DNA of 64,000 nucleotides from Siphonodentalium dalli (lineage: Eukaryota > Mollusca > Scaphopoda > Gadilida > Siphonodentaliidae). This document shows positions 48,782 through 63,704 of the stretch, in pieces. The stretch is from NCBI GenBank assembly GCA_032622095.1, contig CP136063.1, forward strand, positions 61,639,897 to 61,703,896, read 5' to 3'. The notes below the pieces were generated by a model. The model saw only the letters and a program-made list of their open reading frames with translations. It made no database searches and was not told the origin of the DNA. Within the stretch, counting starts at the first letter, position 1, and the number at the start of each line of letters is the position of its first letter. The translations under genes were made by a program, and so were the position numbers.

Positions 48782-49228
48782 AGATATTTAACAAATACTT
48801 CTATATTAGCCATATATATTTTCAGTTGCTTTCGTCAAATATGACTTTTGACAACAGAATCGATTTCTTGCCAATTTCTTCAGTGTTAACCCATCTTATC
48901 GCGAACCACGACCACACTGCAATGACACTTGAATTGGTGAATGTCTTAATGCACTGTCGACATTTTTTTGTAATCCATTGTGCCACTATGTGTGTAGTCA
49001 TTCAACTCCATTGAGAGAATCTCGTATCGTAAATTCAGCACTATGTATCTTCACGTGTAGTCAGGCCATTTTTTCTGAGTAAATCCCTCGCCACAAATAT
49101 AACACCTATATATATACCCCGGTAACTATATAATACATGTTTACAAAGAAATATAGAAAAAAAAAGAAGATAAAATCAAATCGTACACACATGTCCAGCC
49201 ATAGTCAGATAACATATATATAGTGGGT
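48782..49228 (-). pseudogene. Spacer with a single zinc-finger fragment
   Basis: At about 49040-49115 the minus strand gives YRCYICGEGFTQKK and then a stop: half a C2H2 finger, next to a short fragment of the TTAA family (49116-49150). The flanking phrase GAGAATCTCGTATCG also recurs near 57233. Debris of another finger locus. Confidence 0.5.
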
Positions 49229-49238
49229 TACTAGAGTA

Positions 49239-52200
49239 GCTCATGGTGGTTTTGTATGCACTTGTATGTCCAGAGCAAAACTCTTCATGAATCCACTAAT
49301 TGAAGGTACACGAACAATATTTGGTTGGTAACACATTTCCCATTGACGGCGAAATGGGTCAAATGGCCACGCCCCTTTTTGCGCGAAGTACTACCACCCG
49401 TCGTGACTCTATCTCCAGAATCGTTGGACATAGGGGGTCATGTGACCACTCAAAATGTGCGGAACGGCCACATTATGGGGGGTCAGTAATACATTTTCAT
49501 ATCCAAAAGTCAATGGTTTTTAAGATAATTGCCAAAATAAAATCCACTTTTGAGGGCCTGAACCCCAATTTTGGGATTCAGCACTTTTATCTCAAATTTG
49601 AGCCCCCAATTAGAATTTTATTGACCTATATCCATCGGTGCCACATACAGGTATCATTTCTGATATTTTCTGTACCATTATCGGATGGGATTGACCTTCA
49701 GGGAGCTCTTGACCCTGAAAATAAGGTTTTTGGATGGAATATATTGGTCGTAGAATGAAAATCAGACATTTTCCCAATAACAAAGATGTTGAGGAAATCA
49801 TCAATTACAGGGTATTTGATCAGTAACCAAAAACTCCTACAAAAAGGTTACCTGGTGATATAATTTGAATGTAGTTCATCTTTTGTTATCTAGATTTCAT
49901 GGCCTTTGATGTGAGATGGTTGCCAAAATGGTTATAAATGGAATGACATATACATGTATCACATTAGCAATATACATGTAAATGAGTTCAATGTGTTATT
50001 TTCTTTAAACTTATGGGAGAACAGGGTGTTTTTATGGTATTCTAATGTTGAATTGAATTATACTCAGCCCACAAGCAGGTTTAGTGATGTTGAGTTACTA
50101 CAATTTGATCAATCAGTATGATTCGGTAGTCGAGCAGGTTGTGTCTTTATCAGTCCCACATCAATTTTGATTGGATGCATCACCATTTTGTATAAAGGTT
50201 CTACAATTTCCCTAACACGTACATTATTTTAGAACAAATAATGGCTAGCCTGGCATGATCGCCTATATTTATATCCTGATATATTTATATGTACACGTAG
50301 ATGTATATTTGCCATAAATTGTTTCTGGTTCAAATTTGGGAGTTTGTAAGAAAATAAGTAATAAGAAAGATGCAGTTGCAGTAATATTAAAAAATATTGT
50401 CCTGTTCAAAACTAACAAATACATGTCTATTGATTATTGGTGTGATATCCAGTAATAAAGACTAAAATAATCCTTCAGATTATTTTATAAGGGCTTTAGT
50501 CCAGTTATAATAAATCCACACATTAAAAATATAGGGCTTCCATACATACAGAATATTTTCCAACTTGACAATCGTTGCTTGTGTTCAACTGAGTGAGTTC
50601 ATGTGAGGTTCATGGAAATTTATTTGGCAAGCTTGATTCTAAAGTGTCTAGCTTTATGGGCTTGAAATACCGAATGCAATCCTGTTGCATTGTGAGCTCA
50701 GAGTGAGTTAGAAGAAAAATACAAGCATCAGTTGATATGCAGATATAAATACATACAAATCTACATTCTGCAGGTAGCCATGCATGCTATGCAATCCTCC
50801 CTCATGTTTCAACTTATCAAGGAAAAATGATCACATTACCAATGACTATGATAGTCAGATGTTTTTGTAGATTTTGTAGAATTGTGAATGTTGTAGATTT
50901 TGTAGATTTGTGGATGTTGTAATGCAATATAGATCTCCATTATAGTTGCACAAATTTATTTTTCATTTCGTCCCTTTAAATTGACTTTTATTTTTTATGT
51001 ATGTATATGTGCCACTCCAAAAATGTCAGTAAAAGTACTGTAAACCGTTTGGTTTGATGTTATAGGCACAGGAGATATATATATATACACTTTACATGTC
51101 AAATATTGTGAACCCTGCAGTTACGTGTATGTGTGTCAGTCGCATTATGTGTGTGATGTACATACAGTAACTACTGTACATGTATACTCTAGTGAAATTT
51201 ATGGTCTGCACTCTGCGGTATTTCAAAAACATGCTATGGCCATGCATACATATACATATGTACACTGATTCTAACACAATGATTGTCAGGTTATAATCTA
51301 TGTTTGAGGAAGGTTACTATGTATTTTTCATTTGTGTTGCATTTGTCATTTGTCAATGTTACTAGTGCAGAGCCCATTTAATTTTCATGAGACTGGTGGA
51401 CTTCATGTCTATACTCCTAAATAAACATGACTCTGAGTCTTATCAGACCAAGACGGTATTGTGTAGGTTTTACTAGAATTATATTTAGAAAAGACTCAAC
51501 CATTATTTTTCCACTACCCTATATATCACAATATATTCATATGGCAGTATTCATCCCAAGTTTAGTGGTGATGCTAATAAATTTGGTATGATAGTCAGGT
51601 AGAGCAAAGCGATCTGAACAAATCGAGGATAAGCCACTATGTGTAGTGTACATTAAAAAACATGTATATTGTGAAATATTTTAATAATGGGTGCTGGTTT
51701 TTACAAACTGGCCATAATTGAGATGACTATTCCTGTTGTTTACCAAACATCAGTGTACACATTAAATATTTTGAAGTATATATGTTCTTGAATGTTTCAT
51801 ACAGACACTGACTTTTGCACAAATTGCTCGGATTAGCCAAACAATGCAAAAAGAACCAACTTTAGGTAAAATGATGGTACTATTTCTTAACAGAATCGCC
51901 TTGACCTACAAACATCGATCATAGCAATCCAGCAGTACCCATCAGCAAAATATAAAATTAGCAGGACCACTTAACCTGTGGTGGTATTGAAAATGAAAAT
52001 ATCTTTAAAATGGTAAGTTATGAGGGCTATTAGCTATTATGAAGAATTATGTTAGTGAAATTATAGACCCTCATCTTCTCCAACCTGCAACTATCATGGC
52101 CAATCAAAACTAATGTGGGACTGACAAAGGCTCATTCTACTATTGATTGAATAGTGACGATTCCATCATTTCCTAAACTTTTTGTGAGATGAGGTGTCCT

Positions 52201-53260
52201 TTTGGAAGAATTGATTACTTCTGAAATATATACTGGTATATATATGGTCATCTGTCATCTGATTACAACATGTTTTTACTATGCCCAGATGCAATACCCA
52301 TTTTAAGATCGCAACATGTGGCTGCTGCATGAAGCAAACAGCTGGTCATTCCATTTAGTAAAAGTGTTTAGCATGTTTCATAGCTTGGTCACTTAAAGCA
52401 GATCAGCTGTTAAATGTTGATAACAAATTTTGAAACCTGTTTTGTTCAATCTGTACATTTCTGTTGATTAGAGCACAATTGTTACCTGATTTTTGGTAAA
52501 GCACACCAGTTTCCAAGTCATGTTCAGTCGGGAAGAGCTCATGTTGTGTGTCGGGGTCAACACATCCTCAGCAGCAATTTCCAGCTAATCCCATTGTGTG
52601 TGGTCAATTGTGCTCTTAAGTTGATCAGAGAATGCGGATAGTTCTTTAAAAAGTGACCTTGTGGTATTGTATACTTGTGGTGCATTACATGCTGAAATCG
52701 TTTTTTTGGCAATTATCTTAGAAACCATTGACTTTTGGATATGAAAATGTATTATTGACCCCCCCCCCCCCCATAATGTGGATTTTCAGGGTCAAGAGCT
52801 CCTTGAAGGTCAATCCCATCCAATAATGGTACAGATATTATACCTATATGTGGCACCGATGGATATAGATAAATAAAATTATAATTGGGGGCTCAGCTTT
52901 GAGATAAAAGTGCTGAACCCCAAAATTGGGGTTCAGGCCCTCAAAAATGGATTTTATTTTGGTTTTTGGCAATTATCTTAAAAACCATTGACTTTTGGAT
53001 ATGAAAATGTATTACTGACCCCCCATAATGTGGCCATTCCGCACATTTTGAGTGGTCACACGACCCCCTATGTCCAACGGTTCTGGAGATAGTAACGACG
53101 GGTGGTAGTACTTCGCGCAAAAAGGGGCGTGGCCATTTGACCCATTTCGCCGTCAATGGGAAATGTGTTACCAATCAAATATTGTTCGTGTACCTTCAAT
53201 TAGTGGATTCATGAAGAGTTTTGCTCTGGACATACAAGTGCATACAAAACCACCATGAGC
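49239..53260. mobile_element. Mutator-like element, 4.0 kb, very long inverted repeats, non-autonomous
   Basis: Both sides are bordered by TACTAGAGTA (49229-49238 and 53261-53270). From GCTCATGGTGGTTTTGTATG inward the left end is the reverse complement of the right end over about 500 bp, with scattered differences. Weaker inverted similarity continues further in (TCAGTCCCACAT near 50153 and its complement near 52105). The right arm carries a partial internal duplication around 52690-52770. Long TIRs plus a 9-11-bp duplication fit the MULE class. The 3 kb between the arms has no long open frame, so transposase must come from elsewhere. The 152-codon frame at 49300-49758 lies in the left arm. 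Confidence 0.75.
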
Positions 53261-53275
53261 TACTAGAGTAGGTAG

Positions 53276-54503
53276 GGTTCTCTATTCCGAAGGTTCATTA
53301 TTCCGAAGGTTCGCTATTCCGAAGGTTCATTATTCCGAGGGTTCCCTATTTCGAAGGTTCATTATTCCGAATGTTCGCTATTCTGAAGGTTCGCTATTCT
53401 TCATGACTGACATAAACTACATGTGAGAGATACAGTCTGCCCGAACTGGCAATCTGTATTTGAAATAAAAATCAACCGCAATATCACATATATAAAATAT
53501 ATGCCATATTATATACCATTTGAAATAGGAAGCTCTCAGACATTGCATTTTCAACTTATCCGGTATAATAAACCAATATAATAAACATGTTGTTTTTGTT
53601 CAGTTACCAACGTGTTTCTGTGCCGAAGTTTCATCTGGTTTTGTTGCGCAAAGTATTATTTTCAATGGAGGGGGAAATAACTATATTTTAAAGATAGTTA
53701 TCTCCCTTCCATTGAAAATACATTTTTAGTTGTATTATGTTGCATTATGGGAGCCATAACGGGAGAATCTTTTTATGATTTCAGCTGTTTTCTATTTCTC
53801 TATGGGCATCTTCTGAGACACAAACGTTTCAAATGGTGATGAAATATAGTATTTTAATCGTATTTTGTGGCATAAATTGTTATTAAAACCGTATATCAAT
53901 GTACTATAAACAAAATAATCGGTGAATTGAAAATTAATTGGACCTTTAAAGTCAATACAAAGTCACAATTGCAGTTAGGTTCATCTCATATCCGTCTATC
54001 ATGCGATATTCTGCTACGCAGTATGTTCTAGCATCCAGTATTCATTAAGCGTTATAGCCCTACTGTTATAATCCGCCTTTAGCTGGCGTATTCTTGCCTC
54101 TAAGATTATTGAGATATTACATCAGACGTAATGAGATTAAATCGTATGGAAACATAGCAATTGTGTGGGCTGCGTGACGTGAATATGTAATGAGAAATAA
54201 CGTTATAGGTAGTGACATTAAATCTCAAGAAAACCCGCGAAAACAAAACAATATCACATTTACTGTTTTAATGTTTTAAGTTATTTTCTTCATAAAAAGA
54301 GTCTTCGTGATAATGAACCTCTCAGTGCTTTAGAATATATAATTTACCTTAAAATAACAAAAAACCGAAAAGCGAACGTTCGGAATAGAGAATCTTCGGA
54401 ATAGCGAACCTTCGGAATAGTGAACCTTCGGAATAGAGAACCTTCGGAACAGAGAACCTTCGGAATAGTGAACCTTCGGAATAGCGAACCTTCGGAATAG
54501 AGA
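53276..54503. mobile_element. Foldback-type element with inverted minisatellite ends
   Basis: Left end: about eight 16-bp units of GCTATTCCGAAGGTTC (53276-53400). Right end: eight units in reverse complement (54372-54503). Between them lies about 970 bp with a central hairpin (53657-53684 with 53694-53720). Tandem-repeat inverted termini are the hallmark of FB elements in flies. The frame at 54330-54545 is translation of the repeats. Confidence 0.65.
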
Positions 54504-55919
54504 CATATCACCACCTATACTACCCATCAATCTGCACAAGGCCACGCACGCAATTAAATTAACTTAGGAGCTATGGAAATCACCCGCAGGTATTATCTCA
54601 CAAACAGGCGAGCAAGTGTACAAACGTATATGGTACATGTATACACACGGAATAACATACATCTGCACAATTATTCCAATTATCAGTAGAACTCTAACAA
54701 ACGCGAGCCATCGAATTTCTACATGAATAAACCACACTCACATCGTCTATAAATACGAGAACAAATAATGCATATACGTATACCACATCCACACGACATA
54801 CACACAGCCTTTCCTTTCTCTCTACTATCAAAATGGGTCTTTGTTATCTATGCGGTCAGCAATACGTACACGGTATACATTTATGGATAAATAAATGCTC
54901 TGCTTGTTCATCCAGGTGCACCTGAGAGGTTGTAGGACGACAAACATTCTCTCGGTGAACACCGACATGCGAGGGATTCAGTAAAGGTCAGTTAGGCTCG
55001 TGGTATAGAGTAATTGATGCATTGAGAGTCTTTGACGTTTGACTTCAATTTGTGTCAGGCCAAAAAATATATAACCGTGTTTCTGGTGACATGCATGAAC
55101 AAAATAGGGGTGGGCGGTGGCTTTTCGTTTTTTTATTTATATTTTTTCATTTTATTTTCAACTTCACTCAAAATAAATATGAATACCCCCCTTCCCGGAC
55201 TTCTCCTTTGTGTAATTTACAATACAATAATAGACCTAAGTACATAATATTGAATAAAACATGAAAAACATAATTTTATTCAGCTGTGACCTAACTGAAG
55301 TGTGGTATAATTTCCGGTTTAACAGTACACGCGATGTTTCCATCTTTTCGGAAATGAAACAGCTTACAGGGAAAATCAAATCGGATGCGTACTAATTTAG
55401 CAATATCAATAAAATGAAAACGGTTGGGGCCGGAATAGGGTCGGGCGGGTCACCAGAAACACAGGTCTTTTTTTATTTTGGCCCTACCATGTGTGGATAT
55501 CCCATGTTGATCAGCATGCCCCTTAGCGACATATATTGTGAATGTCTTACAGTACTGTTGACATGAATTAGTGAATATCTTACTGTACTGATGACATGCA
55601 TGTGTTAGTGTAAACATATTGTATTGCATAATATCGCAACGGGATTGAGACACAAGTTTTGCAACTTACAAAGGGTCCCACTCCCCACAAAATGAACATA
55701 AAATATAATTACACACAAACATTATAATGCATATGTACAAACATCTTATCACTTATAACAATATAATGATATAATCTTGAGTGTGACCATAACGGTGGAT
55801 ATTTCACTTCATGGGGTGGTTCGTCTCGTGGGTCGGTGGCTCAGGTGAGTCTTCACCTTCTATGTAGTGACAATACAACATGTAGTTACTTTTGCAGCAT
55901 AGGTTTGCACATTAAGGTG
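54504..55919. other. Unassigned non-coding stretch
   Basis: No gene, RNA or element ends recognised. The phrase ATATTGTGAATGTCTTACAGTACTG near 55533 recurs at 57164, so parts belong to an old repeat. Confidence 0.5.
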
Positions 55920-57143
55920 TTTAATAAAGTTTGAACCGCGATGTCGAGGTTATGTATAATTGAACAGCCCTATATATGTTCCCGTTTTGTGTACTATTCA
56001 GATTAGTATCTCCAAGGAGGAGTTTTTCGAGATTAATATTGTGTACACCCAGGGTAGCGAGTTGGTGAAACAACAAACATCGTTGATCTGTATAAAATAG
56101 ACAAACAAAAAAACATGATGATTTGCTTCTCCGGCCGGGTGACCGCAACGACAGCTTGGATTGTCCGATGCGAATTTAGAACATTTGCCAGCGTTTAAAT
56201 CGCTACAGTAATTTCGAAGTTTACAATGAATGATGTAAATCGCGCGATTTCCGAAATTAAAATAGTCTGGTGGCACAAGAACTGGATCAGTTGTTAGGTA
56301 TTTTGTTTTAAAAATACGAAGGGAAGATGATTCTTTTATTTTATTTGACAGGGTATTCCATTCCCTAGTTGTATTTGGGGAAAATGTGTGTTCAAAATGC
56401 AGCGTTCTTTTGAATGAGTATGGAGGAAAACTTGTTTTATCTCTAAAATCATATCTAGCAGCTGATTCGGGTGTGTGGGTAAGATATTGTTGAGATATTT
56501 AGGGGTCTTGTTATTAGTTATTCTGTACATAATATTCATTCTATGAGATTTCCTTCTGTTTGTTAACGTTTCCACCCTAATTCTACTAGCAAGTTTTTCA
56601 CAGGAACGGATCGCGTGAGACGTGTAACAATTCGACCCGCGTCCGCTTGGATGCGATCTAATTTCGAAATTACATTTGCTGGGGCGTAGTCCCAGACAAC
56701 ATCAGCATAAACCATCAGGCGCAATATGTACGCTCGATAAATTGTGTCTAAGGTTTTCCTATTTATAGAATATTTCAATTGTCTTAAATATACAAGGCGG
56801 CCATATATTGTCTTTGATAACTCATTGATATGTTTGTCCCAGTTTAGGTCACTCTGTATGTTCAAGCCAAGGTGCTTGTGTGATTCTACTTGGGTTATAG
56901 GTTTACCACTGAGAAAAAAGATAGATGTATGTCAGGCTGGGCACCGGTATAAGAAAATGTCATGGACTTAGTTTTACTACTATTGAATTTTACTAGCCAT
57001 TGTTTTGACCTTTTATCTATGGCTTCAAGATCAGTATTTACACCATCCTCAAGGTCCTGGGAACTTTCAATGCTAGCAGTGAGGCAAGTATCATCCGCAT
57101 ACATTCTAGTGAAAGATTTAATATTTAATATTAATACATGCAT
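55920..57143 (-). pseudogene. 5'-truncated LINE fragment: RT catalytic box to C-terminus
   Basis: In four successive phases the minus strand gives MYADDTCL (RT motif C), IDKRSKQWLVKFNSSKTKSM, IQSDLNWDKHINELS, YRAYILRLMVYADVVWD, KSHRMNIMYRITNNKTPKYL and a terminal CRCG...HH...C knuckle. This is the jockey/CR1-like type found widely in invertebrates. Frameshifts (one in a T run near 56915, another near 56570) kill it. Everything upstream of motif C is missing, the usual result of incomplete reverse transcription. Confidence 0.8.
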
Positions 57144-57990
57144 TTGTTGACGCTATATTGTGAATGTTTTACAGTACTGATACCATTTGTTGTCGCTGTA
57201 TTGTGTAGTCATGTAATCAGTCCACTTAATTGAGATAATCTCGTGTCGCAAACGTAGCGCTATGTATCTCATTTCGGCCAATTTGGCCGTTTACTTCATG
57301 TCTGTTTTTCATCTGACGTGTGTGTCGAATAAATGATGTGGAGGATTTATGTAAATGTTAGCCCAAACTACATTTCCAAGTAACGATGGTTTTGTTGTTT
57401 ATTTTGAGGAATAATACCGCGTCAGATGAATTCAGCCCAAATATGTTAACAGTTGTCGTGTAAAACATTCGGCAGTAGGTTAGCGTTATTTAGTATTTGT
57501 GGATGTCCTTTAACATGGGGAAAATAGACTACTGCGCTTGAACGAGCATGTGAATTTGTCGTGTTTAATGTATAGCAACTTGTTAATCAATAACAGATGC
57601 ATTCTCTGTCAAATATGGTCGCTCTATTTACGGTATTAATTGCGGAACTTTCTAAAGTAAACTACGCGTAAACGGATACATACGGTAAATTATAGAAGGT
57701 GCCGGAATCGGCCTAATCGCCCCAGGGCCAACTCGCCCCAGTCGACGTGTGTCAATTCGGTACCTACTATAACATGTACCCGAGGATGAGTCCGGCTCGG
57801 AATAAAATATGTATACGGGTGTTATATAGCGTTTTGTCCGTTGATTCTCAATGAATATTATTGAAATTTGGTGTATATGTCCGGGCTGGGACATGGAATA
57901 CAACAACGTTTGAATTGTTTTTAAATTTACAAATTTGTTGATTTTATTCATTCTGAAAACACACTATAAAGTGTATATAATATAATAACG
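57144..57990. other. Unassigned non-coding stretch
   Basis: Nothing recognised beyond the old repeat phrase at 57164 and the finger-flank phrase near 57233. The 99-codon frame at 57652-57951 has no recognisable feature. Confidence 0.5.
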
Positions 57991-58284
57991 AAACACGAGA
58001 CATACATAATTTATAAACTTTTAACAAAAGATATCAAATTCAATACATGACAAAGATGACTCAGTGGAGTTTATAAAGTGAACATAAAAACATTGAGGTA
58101 AGAATCTTTTTAAGGAATGCAACTTTATTTAATGATAATAAACACATAAATTAAAATAACAAACATGAGACATACATAATTTATAAACTGTTAACAAAAG
58201 ATATCAAACTCAATACATGACAAAGATGACTCAGTGAAGTTTATAAAGTGAACATAAAAATATTAAGGTAAGAATCTTTTTAAG
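57991..58284. repeat. Tandem duplication, 170-bp period
   Basis: 57991-58114 and 58161-58284 are nearly identical (GAGACATACATAATTTATAA..., CAAAGATGACTCAGTG...). Confidence 0.85.
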
Positions 58285-59872
58285 CATTACCAAACCGTTT
58301 AGCACAGACCACAGTCCACTTCACTCATCCGATCATCACCAAACTTCATATTTATCTTGATATTGATCTATCAGATGAGAGCTATCAAATATTGTTTTAA
58401 TTTCATAGGAAAAAATGGTCGCCAGCGGCCATATTGCATTTACGTTATATGTTATCGCGTCATGTCGATATCTAGTATTACTTAGAAATTTCACCTTTCC
58501 AGATTCATAATTGCTCCATTGACTGTAACAGATGAAATTATTCCCCTCTTCGGATAGAGTGCCACTGAAACTTTATTTTGTCAGACTGTCTGTATAATCA
58601 CTGATTATATATGGCAATAATCTATAATAAGATGTAGCACTATTTTATTTTATATTTACATGCCGTGCTGTTTTTATACAACAATTCTAATCCCCCCCCC
58701 TAGATCATCATGTGATCGACCATACATCGCGCGAGGACCTGGTTGAATTAAGGGGGGTTTTATGGATCACTTCTGTCCTCAAGATAGATTATACTTATGA
58801 CATTTAATGGCATGTTCCTAACGTGGAGGGTTAGATATGCTTGAGAAACCACCACTCTTTAATTCACACCAAGTTCTCAGCTGTCATGAACCCATAGCCA
58901 TGATATATGGTTTATTTTATGTATACTAGTAATATAGTTATTTTCAGTACCTTTATATACCAGTACTGTGTATAACAATGCATATATATTAATAAATGTA
59001 TACATGTATATTGATTCAACGGATTCAGTGGTTTTGTCCATCAGTCTATCAAATTTGCGGGGAAAACGTGGCCACAAGCAGTACACCCTGCTAAATTTCG
59101 AATTTGAATCAATTGGCGCACCCTGCAGCCAGCTTTTATTGGAGAACGTTTACTCATGTGGATATTTTGGGTCACCGCTAGATGTGAGCCATATTTTGTT
59201 CTCAAACTGTCCTTGTGAAGACATCACTGCCAGCGGTGATCTTCAATTTTACTATTTTTATGGCTAAATAATTTGGTTGATCCTACAGACGACACCCCTT
59301 GTCCGATCGTCACCAGATTCCACAATGATCTTCCGGATAACCAGCGTGAGAGTAATCTAATTTTCCCGAATTTCGTTAAAAAACATTACCACAGGCAGCA
59401 ATTTGGTATCTTACTCTTTGATCCTCTTTTGCATGACTTAATTGTTTAGCAACTGTACAGACATATCCCTCATCTGATAGTCACGAAACTTCATATTGAT
59501 CTTCGGGCTGACAACTAGATGGGAGCTATCGAATGCTTTGAATTTTTTTTGGAAAACATTGTCGCCAGCAGTCATCTTCTATATTTGGTTTTTATATACA
59601 TGTATATCTCTTCATGCGGAGAGCCAGTATTACGTAGGTACTTCAACTTTCCGCATTCCTGTCATCATTTGAAATATAAAAAATTACCTGATACATGCAC
59701 CCTTCAAAATTTGTTTCGTCGTATCTATTTTAATGACCCGCATGGTAATATTGATACAGATATATTTGTCAAACATTTCTTTGTACAATAAACAGGTATT
59801 TAGTTTGTAACTAAATCTAGAAATATATAATAGTAGCTGGTGGACCCGACTTCGTCCGGGATGTTCCCCTCT
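58285..59872. repeat. Old degenerate repeats with a GCCAGC(G/A)G(C/T)CAT core
   Basis: Diverged units near 58320-58450, 59140-59260, 59290-59400 and 59450-59590 share CGATC(G/A)TCACCA and a GTCGCCAGCGGCCAT-like phrase. No gene. The short frames at 58968 and 59519 run through these units. Confidence 0.5.
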
Positions 59873-60330
59873 GATTTTCGGAGAATTGCGCGATTTAACC
59901 TTGAATGACTATTTTAAAGGTGAAGGTCATGTCGGGGTCACGATTTGACCCGTCCAAAACACTCCCCGGACAAAAGTCACGACAAAAGTACCCGTCGAAA
60001 TCCGCCCGGCTTTACCCGATTTGACCTTGAATTGACAATTTTGAATGTCAAGATCAGGTCAGGGTCATGATTTGACCCACCCGAAACACTCCTGGGACAA
60101 AAGTAACAGTAGGTATCAAATTTCGTTGAAATACTTCCGTTTTACCAGATTTGACCTTGAATTGATCTTTTTGAATGTCAAAGTCAGGTCGGGATCAAGA
60201 TTTGACCCGTCCAAAATACTCCCTGGAAATAATTTCCCCTAGGTATCAAATTTCGTCAAATCTGTCAGGCAGTTTTACCGGCCATAGCTAACAGACAAAC
60301 AGACAGACAAATGTCCAAAATATATATTAG
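59873..60330 (+). repeat. Tandem repeat of about 128 bp with (ACAG/ACAA) tail
   Basis: GATTT(G/A)ACCTTGAAT recurs at 59892, 60019 and 60149, each followed by CAGGTC(A/G)GG(G/A)TCA and TTTGACCC. It ends in an ACAGACAAACAGACAGACAA tract. A head phrase CGACTTCGT(C/T)CGGG precedes it at 59850 and recurs at 60347. Confidence 0.75.
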
Positions 60331-60750
60331 ACTAGCTGATGTACTCGACTTCGTTCGGGCTAGTTAGGGATTTTTTTTGTGATCGCCTCCATCTGGACAG
60401 TACCCAGTATATACAGCGTCTGGCCAAACTATTGTTCAATTGGTCCAGAAACATGCCTATATCAGCACGTTCGAGAACATGGTCTCACGTGAAATTGGAC
60501 CCGTCCATATTGCTCCCGGGATCGAAATAGTCCTACACACAAATTTTTAGTCGGATCGGTCAAGGTCCAGAAACATGCCTATGAGCGAGGTCAAGTTGAC
60601 ACGTTAAATACCAAATTCGAGCAGTGTTAGAGTCTATAACACATACACACATACATACTCACAGACAGGTGTTTCAAAATGTATAATCGATAGCTACAAC
60701 AATTCTATGGTAGATAGTTCACGGCCGACCTGATGCATGCATCTTAGTTT
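60331..60750 (+). repeat. Second member of the CGACTTCGTTCGGG-headed repeat
   Basis: Starts with the same head as 59850, contains GTCCAGAAACATGCCTAT twice (60443 and 60569) and ends in a CA-rich tract (60643-60672). Probably a SINE-like repeat family; no RNA polymerase III boxes confirmed. Confidence 0.5.
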
Positions 60751-60759
60751 CCTTGTATG

Positions 60760-62263
<1,504 letters not shown>

Positions 62264-62504
62264 GGAATGAAACAAATTACCAAGATAAATAATATTATAT
62301 AAAAAATGGAACGGCGACATGGTGGAGCGACAACACAACAACGCTATACATAAAAATGAATATATCGTGGTTATCAACTTGACACGTCTCAGAAAGAGTG
62401 GCATCATACGGTTTCAATTGTGCATTATAATCGAACTGTCATGTTGCATTGATCATAGGACTATACTAAGCTCGGTTTGTTTATAATTTAATTAACACTG
62501 TCAC
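62264..62504. other. Upstream flank of locus D
   Basis: Still alignable to about 5830-5960 (AAGATAAATAATAT, GACAACACAAC, ATCAACTT). No gene. Confidence 0.45.
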
Positions 62505-62508
62505 TTAA

Positions 62509-63028
62509 AGATGGATTATCTCTTTAAATAACAAATTTTAAATAGTTGCGTGGGTATAAAATAATAGATATGAACTGAAGACCTATGTCCGGAAAAGCTT
62601 CTATCAATTAATATTGATTTTATTTCGAATATTAAATCGGGCCCATTTATGATTCTATTTTTAGAACCGACCATTCGGATGAGACCGTATTGCGATATAG
62701 AGCACTGGGCTGTTCCTATGGCTACGCAACGAATGTCAACTGTCACAGATTGGTTGTTTGTATTGTTTTGTTCCACAGATATAAGCGATACTGAGTATAA
62801 TTAACGTTTATTTGTGACAAAATTGCACAATATAATTTCTGGTCTATGTTAACAGTAACCACTATTGTTCGTTAGCTGAACAAACACACCTCTTTAGACC
62901 AGAAAATATTCGAAATAAAATTAATATTAATCGATAGAAGCATTTCCGGACAGGAGTCTTCGATTCAAATCTAATATTTTATACCCCGGTAACTATATAA
63001 TACATGTTTACAAAGAGATAACCCACCT
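62509..63028. mobile_element. Compact member of the long-TIR TTAA family (520 bp)
   Basis: TTAA at 62505-62508 and 63029-63032. Ends AGATGGATTATCTCTTT and AAAGAGATAACCCACCT are inverted repeats that continue about 130 bp inward (GGGTATAAAAT, GAAGAC...TGTCCGG, TTTTATTTCGAATATT). This is the shortest complete-looking copy in the window and the reference for the others. TTAA target suggests piggyBac or Kolobok. Non-coding. Confidence 0.8.
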
Positions 63029-63032
63029 TTAA

Positions 63033-63700
63033 TGAGGTCAAATGAGTTTTTGTTTTTATGTAAACAGTGTAATCAAATATATTATTCACATTACTTGATT
63101 ACTTTCATGGTGACTAACGGGACAACCTGTTGCCATTTTTGTGGTACCATGAGCTTACTATCATACAATTGTTAACTTCTCATGATGTTATGGTTACTAC
63201 ATGGGATCTATATTTTACTGATGGCAGATCAATGCTTTTGACTTAATCTTCTGTACGATACGGTCTAAAACAGACCGTGACTAACGGGAGAGGAAGCGGA
63301 CATGATATTGTATATGTCTACGGTGGTCCATACATTTATCTTAACCGCTGGAAACAAACAACAAATGTTTTGTCTCAAACGATGACAAGTTAAAACCCCC
63401 ACTCTATGGACTGATACAGATGTTGCACCACCTTCTGACTGTGAAAAAATAAACAAACATTGGCGTGACTAACGGGATATCCATAATCGTGACTAGCGGG
63501 ACTAACAGTTCATCATACTTTTCCAACTTTTATATAGGAATTTGGGTTTGCAGCTTGCAAATACTAGGAAGAAAACTATAATTTCGACTAAAACATTTTA
63601 TAACATAAACTTTTAAAATGAAAGAGTCTTGAATCTACTGTTGATAACTTAACATGAGATTTAAAGGTGCAGTCAGTAGACTCAGTACACATACCTAAAC
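63033..63700 (+). repeat. Fragment of the 16060-16575 segment, with motif cluster
   Basis: Collinear with copy 1 from CTTCTCATGATGTTATGG to ACACATACCTAAACTTA. Carries four GTGACTAACGGGAC-type motifs (63109, 63276, 63463, 63488), the first outside the shared part. Confidence 0.75.
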
Positions 63701-63704
63701 TTAA

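Noticed and set aside
49300-49758. 152-codon frame in the left arm of the long-TIR element
   Set aside because: Its mirrored counterpart in the right arm is open only in part (52941-53174) and on the opposite strand; no transposase motif.
54330-54545. 71-codon frame with repeated FRRFSIPKVHYSEG
   Set aside because: Translation of the 16-bp minisatellite; no start context, and the other array translates differently.
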